Positions 50,863 to 59,378 of a stretch of DNA of 64,000 nt are shown piece by piece (the first letter of the stretch is position 1; every line of letters starts with the position of its first letter). The position numbers and the translations under genes are program-made. The notes beneath the pieces are model-generated. The model did no database searches. It had not been told where the DNA came from and was given only the letters and a program-made list of their open reading frames with translations. The DNA is from Bacteroidota bacterium (GTDB taxonomy: Bacteria; Bacteroidota; Bacteroidia; Cytophagales; Cyclobacteriaceae), in assembly GCA_023428695.1 (NCBI GenBank), contig JAEYWY010000024.1:1-64000 (forward strand). Direction: 5' to 3'.

Positions 50863-52305
50863 ATGAAACACATTTTCCGTGTTCTTGTCTTTGGTTTTAT
50901 CGCAGGATTGGCCGGTGCCTATACCTTTTATGTAGCCATCATTAAGCCCGAAGTCGAGTCTCTCCACCCGGATCCGGTTTTTACACCGGCGACTTATGAC
51001 ACTCCGGCATACACGTCAATACCATCAAATACACCGTCGTCGTTGCCAGATGTTGAAGGTGTTGATTTCAGCGAAGCGGCAAGGAGGGCAACGCCCAGCG
51101 TAGTCTTCATCAACAGTATATCGCGCGGTGTATCGTACTCCTACTGGGACTGGTTCTTTGGCGAGGGCGGGTCAAACAGCAGAACGCAGGTAAGTACAGG
51201 TTCGGGAGTGATTTTCAGCACCGAGGGTTACATTGTTACCAATAATCACGTTATCGCGTCCGCTGAACGCATTGAGGTGAATTATAACAAACGCACGTAT
51301 CCGGCCGAATTAATCGGAACCGATCCGTCTACCGATCTGGCCGTAATCCGCATCAAGGAAACGAACCTGCCTGCGATCACACTCGCAAGTTCGAAGGATG
51401 TTCAGGTTGGCGAATGGGTGATTGCCGTTGGTAATCCGTATACGCTCGCATCAACGGTGACGGCGGGAATTGTAAGTGCGAAAGGTCGACGCATTGGAAT
51501 TCTCGAAGACAAGTTTCCGATCGAATCTTTCATACAGACTGATGCAGCGATAAATCCGGGAAATTCGGGCGGTGCACTCGTAAACCGCAAAGGTGAACTT
51601 GTCGGGATTAATTCAGCCATCTTGTCGCGTACGGGTTCTTACACCGGTTATGCATTCGCTATACCCTCAGACATCGTGAAGAAAGTCTTCAATGACCTTG
51701 TGAAATATGGAGTCGTGCAAAAAGCGGTTCTTGGCGGAAACGTGGTTGAATATAATTACGAGAATGCTCAGAAATACGGGCTGAACACCGACGTAAGAAC
51801 GTTCTCAGGCGTGTTACTCGAAAGTGTTGATCGCACGGGTCCTGCCGCAGAAGCGGGACTAAAACCCGGTGACGTGATCACACGCGTCAACAGCGTCGCC
51901 GTGAATACCCAAAGTGAGTTCGAAGAGGAATTGAGTTTTTACAGCCCCGGTAACAAGATTTCGCTAACCTATCTGCGTGACGGAAAATCGAACAACACAA
52001 CGCTGACGCTGGTCAATCGCAACGGTACTACGGAGGTCATTCGCCGGAATGTGGTCGAGAATAAAACCCTCGGTGCAAACTTTGAGGCGACGCAGTACGG
52101 CGTAAAAGTGTTTGGCCTGACCGAAAAGAGTGTGCTGAAGCAGATTGGTGTACCGGAAAACTTTACCATTGTCGCCATTAACCGCGTAAGAGTGAAAGAA
52201 CCAGCTGAGGTTATCGACTTCTTCATGAAGTTCAAGGGACGCGGGTATATTTACGGTATCAACGCTGCGAGACAACAGGTGGAAATTCCGTTTACGATCC
52301 GTTGA
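50863..52305 (+). CDS. HtrA/DegP-like serine protease
   Basis: 480-residue periplasmic protease. With ATG 50863 it starts MKHIFRVLVFGFIAGLAGAY, a membrane anchor or signal. The catalytic triad is His129 (VTNNHVIAS), Asp158 (STDLAVIRI) and Ser235 (NPGNSGGAL). Two C-terminal PDZ domains follow (about 300-385 with LKPGDVITRVNS, and a more degenerate one at about 400-475). A frame from 50725 would add 46 residues that look unlike protein. A TATATTTG at 50783-50790 matches the -7 promoter element and supports the later start. It converges on dnaA with 47 bases between them. Confidence 0.9.
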   Translation: MKHIFRVLVFGFIAGLAGAYTFYVAIIKPEVESLHPDPVFTPATYDTPAYTSIPSNTPSSLPDVEGVDFSEAARRATPSVVFINSISRGVSYSYWDWFFGEGGSNSRTQVSTGSGVIFSTEGYIVTNNHVIASAERIEVNYNKRTYPAELIGTDPSTDLAVIRIKETNLPAITLASSKDVQVGEWVIAVGNPYTLASTVTAGIVSAKGRRIGILEDKFPIESFIQTDAAINPGNSGGALVNRKGELVGINSAILSRTGSYTGYAFAIPSDIVKKVFNDLVKYGVVQKAVLGGNVVEYNYENAQKYGLNTDVRTFSGVLLESVDRTGPAAEAGLKPGDVITRVNSVAVNTQSEFEEELSFYSPGNKISLTYLRDGKSNNTTLTLVNRNGTTEVIRRNVVENKTLGANFEATQYGVKVFGLTEKSVLKQIGVPENFTIVAINRVRVKEPAEVIDFFMKFKGRGYIYGINAARQQVEIPFTIR

Positions 52306-52352
52306 CAAACAACGTGATCAGATTTTTTCCGGGAAGCAGCAGGTAATCAGGA

Positions 52353-53798
52353 TCAGCTTACGCGCATTTTCAACTTCTTTCCAAGTTCATCGACGGACGC
52401 TTTGAAGTTGGTATCCGTTTTCATCATGTCTTCAACGGATTCGAGTGCGTGAATTACGGTGCTGTGGTCGCGGCCACCGAAGTTTTCGCCGATCAACGCG
52501 AGAGTGAGCTGCGTATAGCGCTTACAGAAATACATTGCCACCTGACGCGGAATCACAATTTCACGCTTTTTCACCTTGCCTTTCATGGCTTCAAGATCCA
52601 CCTTGAAGTAGTCGGCAACGGTTTTCTGAATGAAATCGACGCTTACGTCAGATTGGATTTCCTTAATAATATTCTTCAATACCTCTTTTGCGAGGTCGAG
52701 ATCGATTTCCTTTTTAAGGAGAGTGGCATGGAAAATCAATGAGTTAAGCACACCCTCCATATCACGCAGGTTCGTATCAACGCTGTATGCGAGATATTCA
52801 GCGACTTCGGTGGGAATTTCAATTCCGTCGGCCTGCATCTTTCTGTTTATGATGGCGAGTTTGGTTTCGAAGTCGGGCTCCTGAAGATCAGCCGTCAAGC
52901 CCCACTTGAAACGCGAGAGCAGCCTTTCCTGGAAACCTTTCAAATCACGCGGCGGGCAATCACTTGTCATGATGATTTGTTTTCCGGATTGATGCAACTG
53001 ATTAAAGATGTGAAAGAACATCTCCTGTGTCTTTTCGCGGCCCGCGAGAAACTGCACGTCATCAAGGATCAGCAAATCTACCTGGAGATAGAAGTTCTGG
53101 AACTCCTGTATTTTGTGATTTTGAAGTGCGTTCAGGAATTGTGTCGTAAAATCATTTTGATCGACATACAAGACAACTTTGTCCGGCATGTTGTTCTTAA
53201 TTTCATTACCGATCGCCTGTACGAGGTGAGTCTTGCCGACACCTACTCCCCCATAAAGCATCAGCGGGTTGAAAGACGTAACGCCGGGCTTTTTGGCAAC
53301 TGCCAAACCGGCACTTCTTGCGAGCCGGTTACAGTCACCTTCAACGAAATTATCAAACGAGTAAGCCGGGTTAAGGCGCGAGTTTACAGTCTGAGGGTTT
53401 AGCGCTTTAAATGTAAAGGGTGAATAATCATCAGATCCGAATCCTGAATTGACTGAACTTCGTCGCGTATTCGCGCTGTTCGTCGGGTAATTTACCGCCA
53501 CCGGGGGTGCTTGTTTTCCACCGCTGTCTACGACGACGGAATACTCCAATCGACCGGTCGGACCGAGAACAGTGTGAATTGCCTTTTTTAGAACCGGAAC
53601 ATAATTATCTTCCAGCCATTCATAGAAGAATTGAGAGGGAACCTGGATCGTCAGAATGTCGCCTTCTACGCGAATGGGAACAATCGGCTTAAACCATGTA
53701 TTGAAATTTTCTTCGCCCACACTCTCACGAATCACCTCCAGACAGTCATTCCATACAGTTCCGCAGCTAACTTCCATTGATTTTACAGGATTATTCAT
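52353..53798 (-). CDS. dnaA: DnaA, chromosomal replication initiator
   Basis: Origin-binding AAA+ protein. The 481-residue protein has domain I (VWNDCLEVIRESVGEENFNTWF), a flexible linker (about 100-155), the ATPase domain with GGVGVGKTHL and LLILDDVQFL, and the DNA-binding helix-turn-helix with the signature GGRDHSTVIHALESVE. ATG 53798 is used; the frame is open to 53852, but those residues (MFSTALFLHL) are unlike DnaA. The 256-base gap upstream lacks a convincing set of DnaA boxes, so the origin may not be here. Confidence 0.96.
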   Translation of the reverse strand: MNNPVKSMEVSCGTVWNDCLEVIRESVGEENFNTWFKPIVPIRVEGDILTIQVPSQFFYEWLEDNYVPVLKKAIHTVLGPTGRLEYSVVVDSGGKQAPPVAVNYPTNSANTRRSSVNSGFGSDDYSPFTFKALNPQTVNSRLNPAYSFDNFVEGDCNRLARSAGLAVAKKPGVTSFNPLMLYGGVGVGKTHLVQAIGNEIKNNMPDKVVLYVDQNDFTTQFLNALQNHKIQEFQNFYLQVDLLILDDVQFLAGREKTQEMFFHIFNQLHQSGKQIIMTSDCPPRDLKGFQERLLSRFKWGLTADLQEPDFETKLAIINRKMQADGIEIPTEVAEYLAYSVDTNLRDMEGVLNSLIFHATLLKKEIDLDLAKEVLKNIIKEIQSDVSVDFIQKTVADYFKVDLEAMKGKVKKREIVIPRQVAMYFCKRYTQLTLALIGENFGGRDHSTVIHALESVEDMMKTDTNFKASVDELGKKLKMRVS

Positions 53799-54054
53799 CT
53801 TCCACGGGGGGAAAGGGAGACAAAGATGTAAAAAAAGTGCCGTAGAAAACAAGGAATAAAGTTCTTGATTTTTTCAAAAAAAAGGCCATAAACCAATCCT
53901 TCCGGAAAAGCCAAGAAAAATCTCCTCAATGATAATTATCACAGAAAAATGGATAAGGATCATTCAAACAATTCGCTGAATTTGACCGGCATCATGCAAC
54001 GCAATTGAATCGAGAGCCAAATTTCGGCCGCATAAGGTTTTAAGATTCAGCTAT
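53799..54054. other. Gap between dnaA and the epimerase gene
   Basis: 256 bases between two divergent genes, without a gene of its own. A-rich runs are present at about 53830 and 53876-53890. One box-like site AATGGATAA (53949-53957, the complement TTATCCATT matching 7 of 9 of the DnaA consensus) is seen, but no cluster. A weak promoter for dnaA may be CTTG (53853-53850) with CATCTTTG (53828-53821) on the minus strand. Confidence 0.35.
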
Positions 54055-54483
54055 ATGAATGCAACTCATATTGAACACATCGGTATTGCCGTAAACAGCC
54101 TGCAAGAGGCAATTCCATATTATGAAAAGATACTCGGGTTAAGCTGCTACGCGATCGAAGAAGTAAAAGATCAAAAAGTGCGTACAGCATTTTTCAAAAT
54201 CGGACAGACAAAAATCGAGTTACTCGAATCCACATCTGCCGACGGCCCCATCGCAAAGTTCATCGAAAAAAAAGGTCCCGGTTTACACCACATAGCATTT
54301 GCTGTTGAAGGTATTCAGGATCATCTCGACGAACTGGACAAGAAGGGAGTCAATCTTATTGACCGGCAGCCGAGAAAAGGTGCCGAAGGAATGAGTATCG
54401 CATTCCTTCATCCCAAGTCCACGCATGGTGTGTTGACGGAATTATGTGAAGCAGAACAAATATCCTCCTGGGGACTCATATGA
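54055..54483 (+). CDS. mce: Methylmalonyl-CoA epimerase
   Basis: Interconverts (R)- and (S)-methylmalonyl-CoA. The 142-residue VOC-fold protein has metal ligands in HIEHIGIAV, GLHHIAFAV and VLTELCE, the usual His/Glu set. It is first in the methylmalonyl-CoA operon, and its TGA overlaps the ATG of the carboxyltransferase gene (ATGA at 54480-54483), pointing to coupled translation. Confidence 0.95.
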   Translation: MNATHIEHIGIAVNSLQEAIPYYEKILGLSCYAIEEVKDQKVRTAFFKIGQTKIELLESTSADGPIAKFIEKKGPGLHHIAFAVEGIQDHLDELDKKGVNLIDRQPRKGAEGMSIAFLHPKSTHGVLTELCEAEQISSWGLI

Positions 54484-56039
54484 ATACGCAAGAACGAATA
54501 AAAGAACTCATTGACAAGCGCACGCTTGCCCGCCTTGGTGGTGGCGAGAAAAAAATTGAATCGCAACACAACAAAGGCAAGCTCACGGCCCGCGAACGTA
54601 TCGAACTACTGCTCGACGAAGGCAGCTTCGAAGAATACGATATGTTCGTCACGCACCGAACAAAATCTTTTGGTATGGACAAGGAAATTTATTTGTCCGA
54701 CGGTGTGGTTACCGGCCATGGCACTATTGACGGGCGCCTCGTTTTTGTCTTTGCTCAGGACTTTACCGTTTTCGGCGGCTCATTATCTGAAACATTTGCC
54801 AACAAGATCTGCAAGATCATGGACAAAGCGATGAAAGTCGGCGCGCCCGTAATTGGTTTGAACGACAGCGGTGGTGCACGTATCCAGGAAGGCGTGCGAA
54901 GCCTAGCAGGTTATGCCGAAATTTTTCAGCGCAACATCATGGCCTCCGGTGTTATCCCGCAGATTTCTGCGGTCTTCGGACCCTGTGCCGGCGGAGCCGT
55001 GTATTCTCCTGCGTTGACGGATTTCATAGTGATGTCAGAAAAAGCGAGTTACATGTTCGTAACCGGGCCCAAAGTTGTAAAGACAGTAACCGGTGAAGAC
55101 ATATCGATCGAACACCTGGGCGGCGCGCAGGTACATGCAACGAAGTCAGGTGTAGCGCACTTCATGGTCGGTGATGAACAGGAAGGTATCGCGCTCATCC
55201 GGAAACTCTTCAGTTACTTACCATCGAACAATCTCGAAGAACCGCCGGTACACGAATGCAACGATCCCGTAGATCGTTTGGATGACACGCTCAATGAAAT
55301 CATCCCTGAAAATCCGAATAAACCGTATGATGTACTCGACATCATTCACGCGATCACGGACGAACATGAATTTTTAGAAGTACAACGCAACTATGCCCGG
55401 AACATCATTACAGGTTTCGCGCGATTTAACGGATACTCTACTGGCATCATTGCGAATCAGCCCAATTATCTCGCCGGTGTACTTGACATTGACGCCTCAC
55501 GGAAGGCGGCCAGGTTTGTACGTTTCTGTGACGCATTCAATATTCCGCTTGTTACGCTTGTTGACGTGCCGGGATTTCTTCCGGGGAGTACCCAGGAGTA
55601 TGGTGGCATTATCATTCACGGTGCGAAGCTACTCTTTGCATACGGCGAGGCAACAGTACCCAAGATCACCATCACACTTCGCAAATCATATGGCGGCGCA
55701 CACGATGTGATGAGCTGTAAGCAGTTGCGCGGTGATCTGAACTACGCATGGCCCACAGCAGAAATCGCCGTAATGGGTGCGAAGGGTGCCGTAGAAGTTC
55801 TTGAAGCAAAAGCATTGAGCCAGATCAAGGATCAGGATGAGCGTCAGAAATTCATCAGCGAAAAAGAAGAAGAGTATGAACAGAAGTTCGCGAATCCTTA
55901 TCAGGCGGCGAAGTATGGGTTTATTGATGACATTATAGAACCGCGGAACACGCGCTTCAGAATAATCCGTGGATTGCAAACACTTGCAACGAAGAAAGAC
56001 TTCAATCCACCCAAAAAGCACTCAAACCTTCCCTTATGA
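54480..56039 (+). CDS. Acyl-CoA carboxyltransferase subunit (propionyl-CoA carboxylase beta / methylmalonyl-CoA decarboxylase alpha)
   Basis: 519-residue carboxyltransferase of the crotonase-like fold, moving CO2 between biotin and propionyl-CoA/methylmalonyl-CoA. It has the oxyanion-hole stretches GLNDSGGARIQEGV and DVPGFLPGSTQEYGGII, and the biotin/CoA-site region KITITLRKSYGGAHDVM. Such proteins serve either an ATP-driven propionyl-CoA carboxylase or a Na+-pumping methylmalonyl-CoA decarboxylase. The downstream delta, biotin and beta subunits favour the decarboxylase (MmdA) role here; no biotin carboxylase gene is present in the window. Confidence 0.93.
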   Translation: MNTQERIKELIDKRTLARLGGGEKKIESQHNKGKLTARERIELLLDEGSFEEYDMFVTHRTKSFGMDKEIYLSDGVVTGHGTIDGRLVFVFAQDFTVFGGSLSETFANKICKIMDKAMKVGAPVIGLNDSGGARIQEGVRSLAGYAEIFQRNIMASGVIPQISAVFGPCAGGAVYSPALTDFIVMSEKASYMFVTGPKVVKTVTGEDISIEHLGGAQVHATKSGVAHFMVGDEQEGIALIRKLFSYLPSNNLEEPPVHECNDPVDRLDDTLNEIIPENPNKPYDVLDIIHAITDEHEFLEVQRNYARNIITGFARFNGYSTGIIANQPNYLAGVLDIDASRKAARFVRFCDAFNIPLVTLVDVPGFLPGSTQEYGGIIIHGAKLLFAYGEATVPKITITLRKSYGGAHDVMSCKQLRGDLNYAWPTAEIAVMGAKGAVEVLEAKALSQIKDQDERQKFISEKEEEYEQKFANPYQAAKYGFIDDIIEPRNTRFRIIRGLQTLATKKDFNPPKKHSNLPL

Positions 56040-56054
56040 TCAATTGCAGGAACA

Positions 56055-56429
56055 ATGGACTTTACATTTGAAAACATAGGGAATGAACATCTGATAATCG
56101 TAGTGGTAGGATACGTGATCGTATTCACATCACTGTTCATCCTCTGGATTGTTTTTTACAATCTTCCCAGAATACTTAATATTCGGCAGAGCATAAAAAG
56201 AATTTTCAGCAAACCGGAACCGACTCCCGAGGTCACGGTACAAGAGACAACCGGAGCCGAACTCACCGGAGAAGAAACTGCCGCAATCAGCGCGGCAATT
56301 TTTTTGTTCGTCGAGGAACTTCACGACACAGAGAACACGGTGTTGACAATCCAGAAAATTTCAAAACGGTATTCTCCCTGGAATTCGAAAATCTACAATG
56401 TGACCAACGGACTGAATAAACGCTTTTAG
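56055..56429 (+). CDS. OadG/MmdD-like delta subunit of Na+-pumping decarboxylase
   Basis: 124-residue protein with one N-terminal membrane helix (about 13-35, IVVVGYVIVFTSLFILWIVF) and a polar C-terminal tail that includes an acidic Pro-rich stretch (KPEPTPEVTVQET). OadG-family subunits hold the decarboxylase complex together and bind the carboxyltransferase. Position between the carboxyltransferase and the biotin protein supports the call. Sequence signal alone is weak. Confidence 0.8.
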   Translation: MDFTFENIGNEHLIIVVVGYVIVFTSLFILWIVFYNLPRILNIRQSIKRIFSKPEPTPEVTVQETTGAELTGEETAAISAAIFLFVEELHDTENTVLTIQKISKRYSPWNSKIYNVTNGLNKRF

Positions 56430-56432
56430 GCC

Positions 56433-56849
56433 ATGAAAAAATATGAATTTACGATACGCGGCAACTCCTATACGGTCCGGATAAAATCCTTTGAGGATTC
56501 GGTGGCCATGGTGGAGGTGAACGGCTCAAAATATGAAGTGAAGTTGAACAAGGAGGTGAAGACAACCAAGACGCCGAAGCTGGTACGATCCACGCCGCCC
56601 CCAGCGCCGCAAAAATCTTTTGCTCCGGCCGCGGGACTTAAAAAAGTAACGGCTCCCCTGCCGGGTACGATTCACAAGGTAATTGCAAAGGAAGGCGATT
56701 CGGTGAAACAGGGTGACACGTTGCTCATACTTGAGGCGATGAAAATGGAGAACAATATTCTGGCGGAGGTCGCTGGTGTTGTGAAACAGGTACGCGTGAG
56801 AGAAGGTGACGCAGTTATGCAGGGCGACGTGTTAATGGAGATTGAATAA
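56433..56849 (+). CDS. Biotin carboxyl carrier subunit (MmdC-like)
   Basis: 138-residue biotin protein. An N-terminal region (about 1-50), a Pro/Ala-rich linker (STPPPAPQKSFAPAAG), and the biotinyl domain with the attachment motif ILEAMKMENN, whose Lys carries biotin. It follows the delta subunit by three bases. The carrier takes CO2 from the carboxyltransferase and hands it to the membrane beta subunit. Confidence 0.93.
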   Translation: MKKYEFTIRGNSYTVRIKSFEDSVAMVEVNGSKYEVKLNKEVKTTKTPKLVRSTPPPAPQKSFAPAAGLKKVTAPLPGTIHKVIAKEGDSVKQGDTLLILEAMKMENNILAEVAGVVKQVRVREGDAVMQGDVLMEIE

Positions 56850-56883
56850 CGTTAAAATGCCGGCACTCCCGGCACCGTGAAGT

Positions 56884-58212
56884 ATGAAAAAGGTATTCTT
56901 GGTTTTCGGTATTATTGTTTTTCTCGCATTGCTGAAGTCGGTTTTCCCGGCGACAGAAGTGGAGGCCGCGTCAGCGCAATCGACAACGGAGGTCACAGTT
57001 CCGACGGGCGATCATCGTGAAGGAACTACATCAGGTGTTGTGCGGGGAATGAAGACGTTTCTCGATTATACCGGTTTTCTGAATGTTACCACCGGCCACG
57101 TGGTGATGATCTTCGTCGGATTAATCTTTCTGTTTCTGGCGATCCGTTTTGACTATGAACCGTTATTGCTCGTACCGATTGGAACCGGAATAATTATTGG
57201 TAACATTCCATTCATGCTCAATGCCGGACTGCAGATTGGTATCTACGAACAAGGCAGCGTATTGAACTATCTGTATTTCGGTGTGGTCAAAGGCATTTAT
57301 CCGCCCCTGATTTTTCTGGGTATTGGTGCAATGACCGATTTTTCATCGTTAATTTCCAACCCGAAGCTGATGTTGCTTGGCGCTGCGGCCCAAATTGGAA
57401 TCTTCGTGACATTCATGGGTGCACTGGCACTGGGTTTCGCGGCTCCGGAAGCAGGAGCAATCGGTATTATCGGAGGCGCAGATGGACCGACGGCCATCTT
57501 TCTGTCATCAAAACTTGCTAACGGAGTGAATATACTACCAGATGGTACAACGGTGAAGAATCTGATCGGACCGATTGCGATCGCCGCATATTCGTACATG
57601 GCCCTGGTACCGGTTATTCAACCCCCGATCATGCGCCTGCTGACGACGAAAAAAGAAAGGCTGATACGTATGCGACCACCTCGCGCCGTATCGAAAACAG
57701 AACGAATCATGTTCCCGATCATTGGTCTGCTTCTGACAACCTTTATTTCGCCAAGCGCACTGCCGCTTCTCGGAATGTTGTTCTTCGGCAACATATTGAA
57801 GGAATCCGGGGTAACAACCCGTCTGGCAAACACCGCAAAAAGCTCCTTGATCGACATCGTCACCATAATCCTCGGACTAACGGTCGGTGCATCAACGCAG
57901 GCCGATGTCTTTCTTACTTCCCAATCTATCCTCATCTTTGTATTGGGAGCGTGTGCATTCGGAATATCGACCGCAGGCGGCGTAATCTTCGCAAAAGTGA
58001 TGAACCTATTCCTTAAAGAGGGCAACAAGATAAATCCCCTGATCGGATCTGCCGGCGTGTCTGCAGTTCCCGACAGCGCCAGGGTTTCACAAATGGAGGG
58101 TTTGAAAGAAGATTCGTCAAACCACCTTCTGATGCATGCGATGGCACCAAACGTCGCCGGAGTAATTGGATCAGCAGTAGCGGCAGGTATACTGCTCAGC
58201 TTCTTAAAATAA
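56884..58212 (+). CDS. Na+-translocating decarboxylase beta subunit (MmdB/OadB-like)
   Basis: 442-residue integral membrane protein that releases CO2 from carboxybiotin while exporting Na+. About ten hydrophobic segments; the conserved stretch GAIGIIGGADGPTAIFLSSKLA carries the functional Asp of the family, and SAGVSAVPDSARVSQMEG lies in the second half. The first 75 residues (a signal-like helix plus a polar stretch) precede the usual start, an extension that seems to occur in Bacteroidota versions. Fourth in the pump part of the operon, 34 bases after the biotin gene. Confidence 0.93.
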   Translation: MKKVFLVFGIIVFLALLKSVFPATEVEAASAQSTTEVTVPTGDHREGTTSGVVRGMKTFLDYTGFLNVTTGHVVMIFVGLIFLFLAIRFDYEPLLLVPIGTGIIIGNIPFMLNAGLQIGIYEQGSVLNYLYFGVVKGIYPPLIFLGIGAMTDFSSLISNPKLMLLGAAAQIGIFVTFMGALALGFAAPEAGAIGIIGGADGPTAIFLSSKLANGVNILPDGTTVKNLIGPIAIAAYSYMALVPVIQPPIMRLLTTKKERLIRMRPPRAVSKTERIMFPIIGLLLTTFISPSALPLLGMLFFGNILKESGVTTRLANTAKSSLIDIVTIILGLTVGASTQADVFLTSQSILIFVLGACAFGISTAGGVIFAKVMNLFLKEGNKINPLIGSAGVSAVPDSARVSQMEGLKEDSSNHLLMHAMAPNVAGVIGSAVAAGILLSFLK

Positions 58213-58227
58213 AAACGAAAAACAGGT

Positions 58228-59346
58228 ATGAGTAAAGGGGCAAAGTTTTATGAATCGTTTCCGGCAGCGGATAAAGCAAAGTGGTCGAAGGCCGCATCAG
58301 CCGAGATTAGCGGTGGTGACCCGGATGAAACGCTCAAATGGGAAACCCCGGACGGACTAACATTCGGACCTTATTTTGAAAAATCCGATACAAACAACCT
58401 CTCCTTTGTCGACCACTACGGCCTGAATGGAAAGTCGGTGTATTCTGACGACGCACGGCACTGGTGCAACATGCCGGAAGTCCTGCTTACGGATGAAGTC
58501 GCAAGCAATACTATTGCTATGGAACACCTTCGTCATGAGGCAGAAGGCGTCGTTTTTAACATCGAAAAGAAACGCGTCCACTTTGACAGACTCCTTGAAG
58601 GAATTTCCTGGGAGAATTGTTCAGTCTCTTTCCTCGGTAACAAACAGTTTCCGCTGGCAGACCTGATTAACTATATCAGCGAAAAAAATTACAGCTACGG
58701 AAAAATCCAGGGCGCCATCTATTGGAAAGAGGGAGTCATACTTCCGCCGGCCCTGCCTTCGCTGAATGGTTTCCGTTTTGGCGGCATCGTTATTCATGGC
58801 GATACTCCGGTGAACCAGATCTCGCGCGCACTCTCAGCAGGGGTACAAACAATTGATGCTTTTACGAGCGAAGGATATCGCCTCAATGAAATCGTTCGCC
58901 ACATCGCGTTCAATGTACCAGCAGGCCCGGAGTTATTGATTGAGGTCGCAAAGTTCCGCGCCTTGCGTATGCTATGGTACCAGATCGTTCGTGCACACGA
59001 CTTGCAGGACTACACACCCGCGGACTTGTTACTCCACGTGCGATCAGAAAAATGGATCAACGAGAAATTCCAGCCACATGGAAACATGTTGAAGGGAACT
59101 ATCGCCGCAATTGCCGCATTATCCGGCGGAGCCGATGCCATCACCATCGAACCCGAAGATTCAATGCACACCATGATGTCACGTGTGGCTCGAAACGTTT
59201 CAATGATTCTTCGAGAGGAATCCAAATTCGGCAAGGTAAATGATCCGTTTGCCGGCGCCTACGGTATAGAGGTTCTCACAGACCAACTGGCACGCGCCGC
59301 ATGGAAGAAGTTTCAATCCATGCAGCTCGAATACGAGACAAGGTAA
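58228..59346 (+). CDS. mutA: Methylmalonyl-CoA mutase small (beta) subunit, short form
   Basis: Non-catalytic partner of the B12-dependent mutase. The 372-residue protein has the TIM-barrel-like part (AKFYESFPAADKAKWSKAAS, VRSEKWINEKFQPHGNMLKGTIAAIAALSGGADAITIEPE, NDPFAGAYGIEVLTDQLA) and ends there, without the C-terminal B12-binding-like domain present in the usual ~600-residue subunits. Deletion of this domain fits a structural role. It comes 15 bases after the beta pump subunit and 32 bases before mutB. Confidence 0.9.
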   Translation: MSKGAKFYESFPAADKAKWSKAASAEISGGDPDETLKWETPDGLTFGPYFEKSDTNNLSFVDHYGLNGKSVYSDDARHWCNMPEVLLTDEVASNTIAMEHLRHEAEGVVFNIEKKRVHFDRLLEGISWENCSVSFLGNKQFPLADLINYISEKNYSYGKIQGAIYWKEGVILPPALPSLNGFRFGGIVIHGDTPVNQISRALSAGVQTIDAFTSEGYRLNEIVRHIAFNVPAGPELLIEVAKFRALRMLWYQIVRAHDLQDYTPADLLLHVRSEKWINEKFQPHGNMLKGTIAAIAALSGGADAITIEPEDSMHTMMSRVARNVSMILREESKFGKVNDPFAGAYGIEVLTDQLARAAWKKFQSMQLEYETR

Positions 59347-59378
59347 ACAAGACGAATAAAGAATTCAGATCGAACAAC

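Noticed and set aside
53799..54054. Possible chromosomal origin next to dnaA
   Set aside because: Only one weak DnaA-box-like site and no cluster or clear AT-rich unwinding repeat; origins in this phylum are often away from dnaA.
53860..54054. Cobalamin riboswitch before the B12-dependent mutase operon
   Set aside because: No B12-box-like sequence or fitting fold is seen in the leader.
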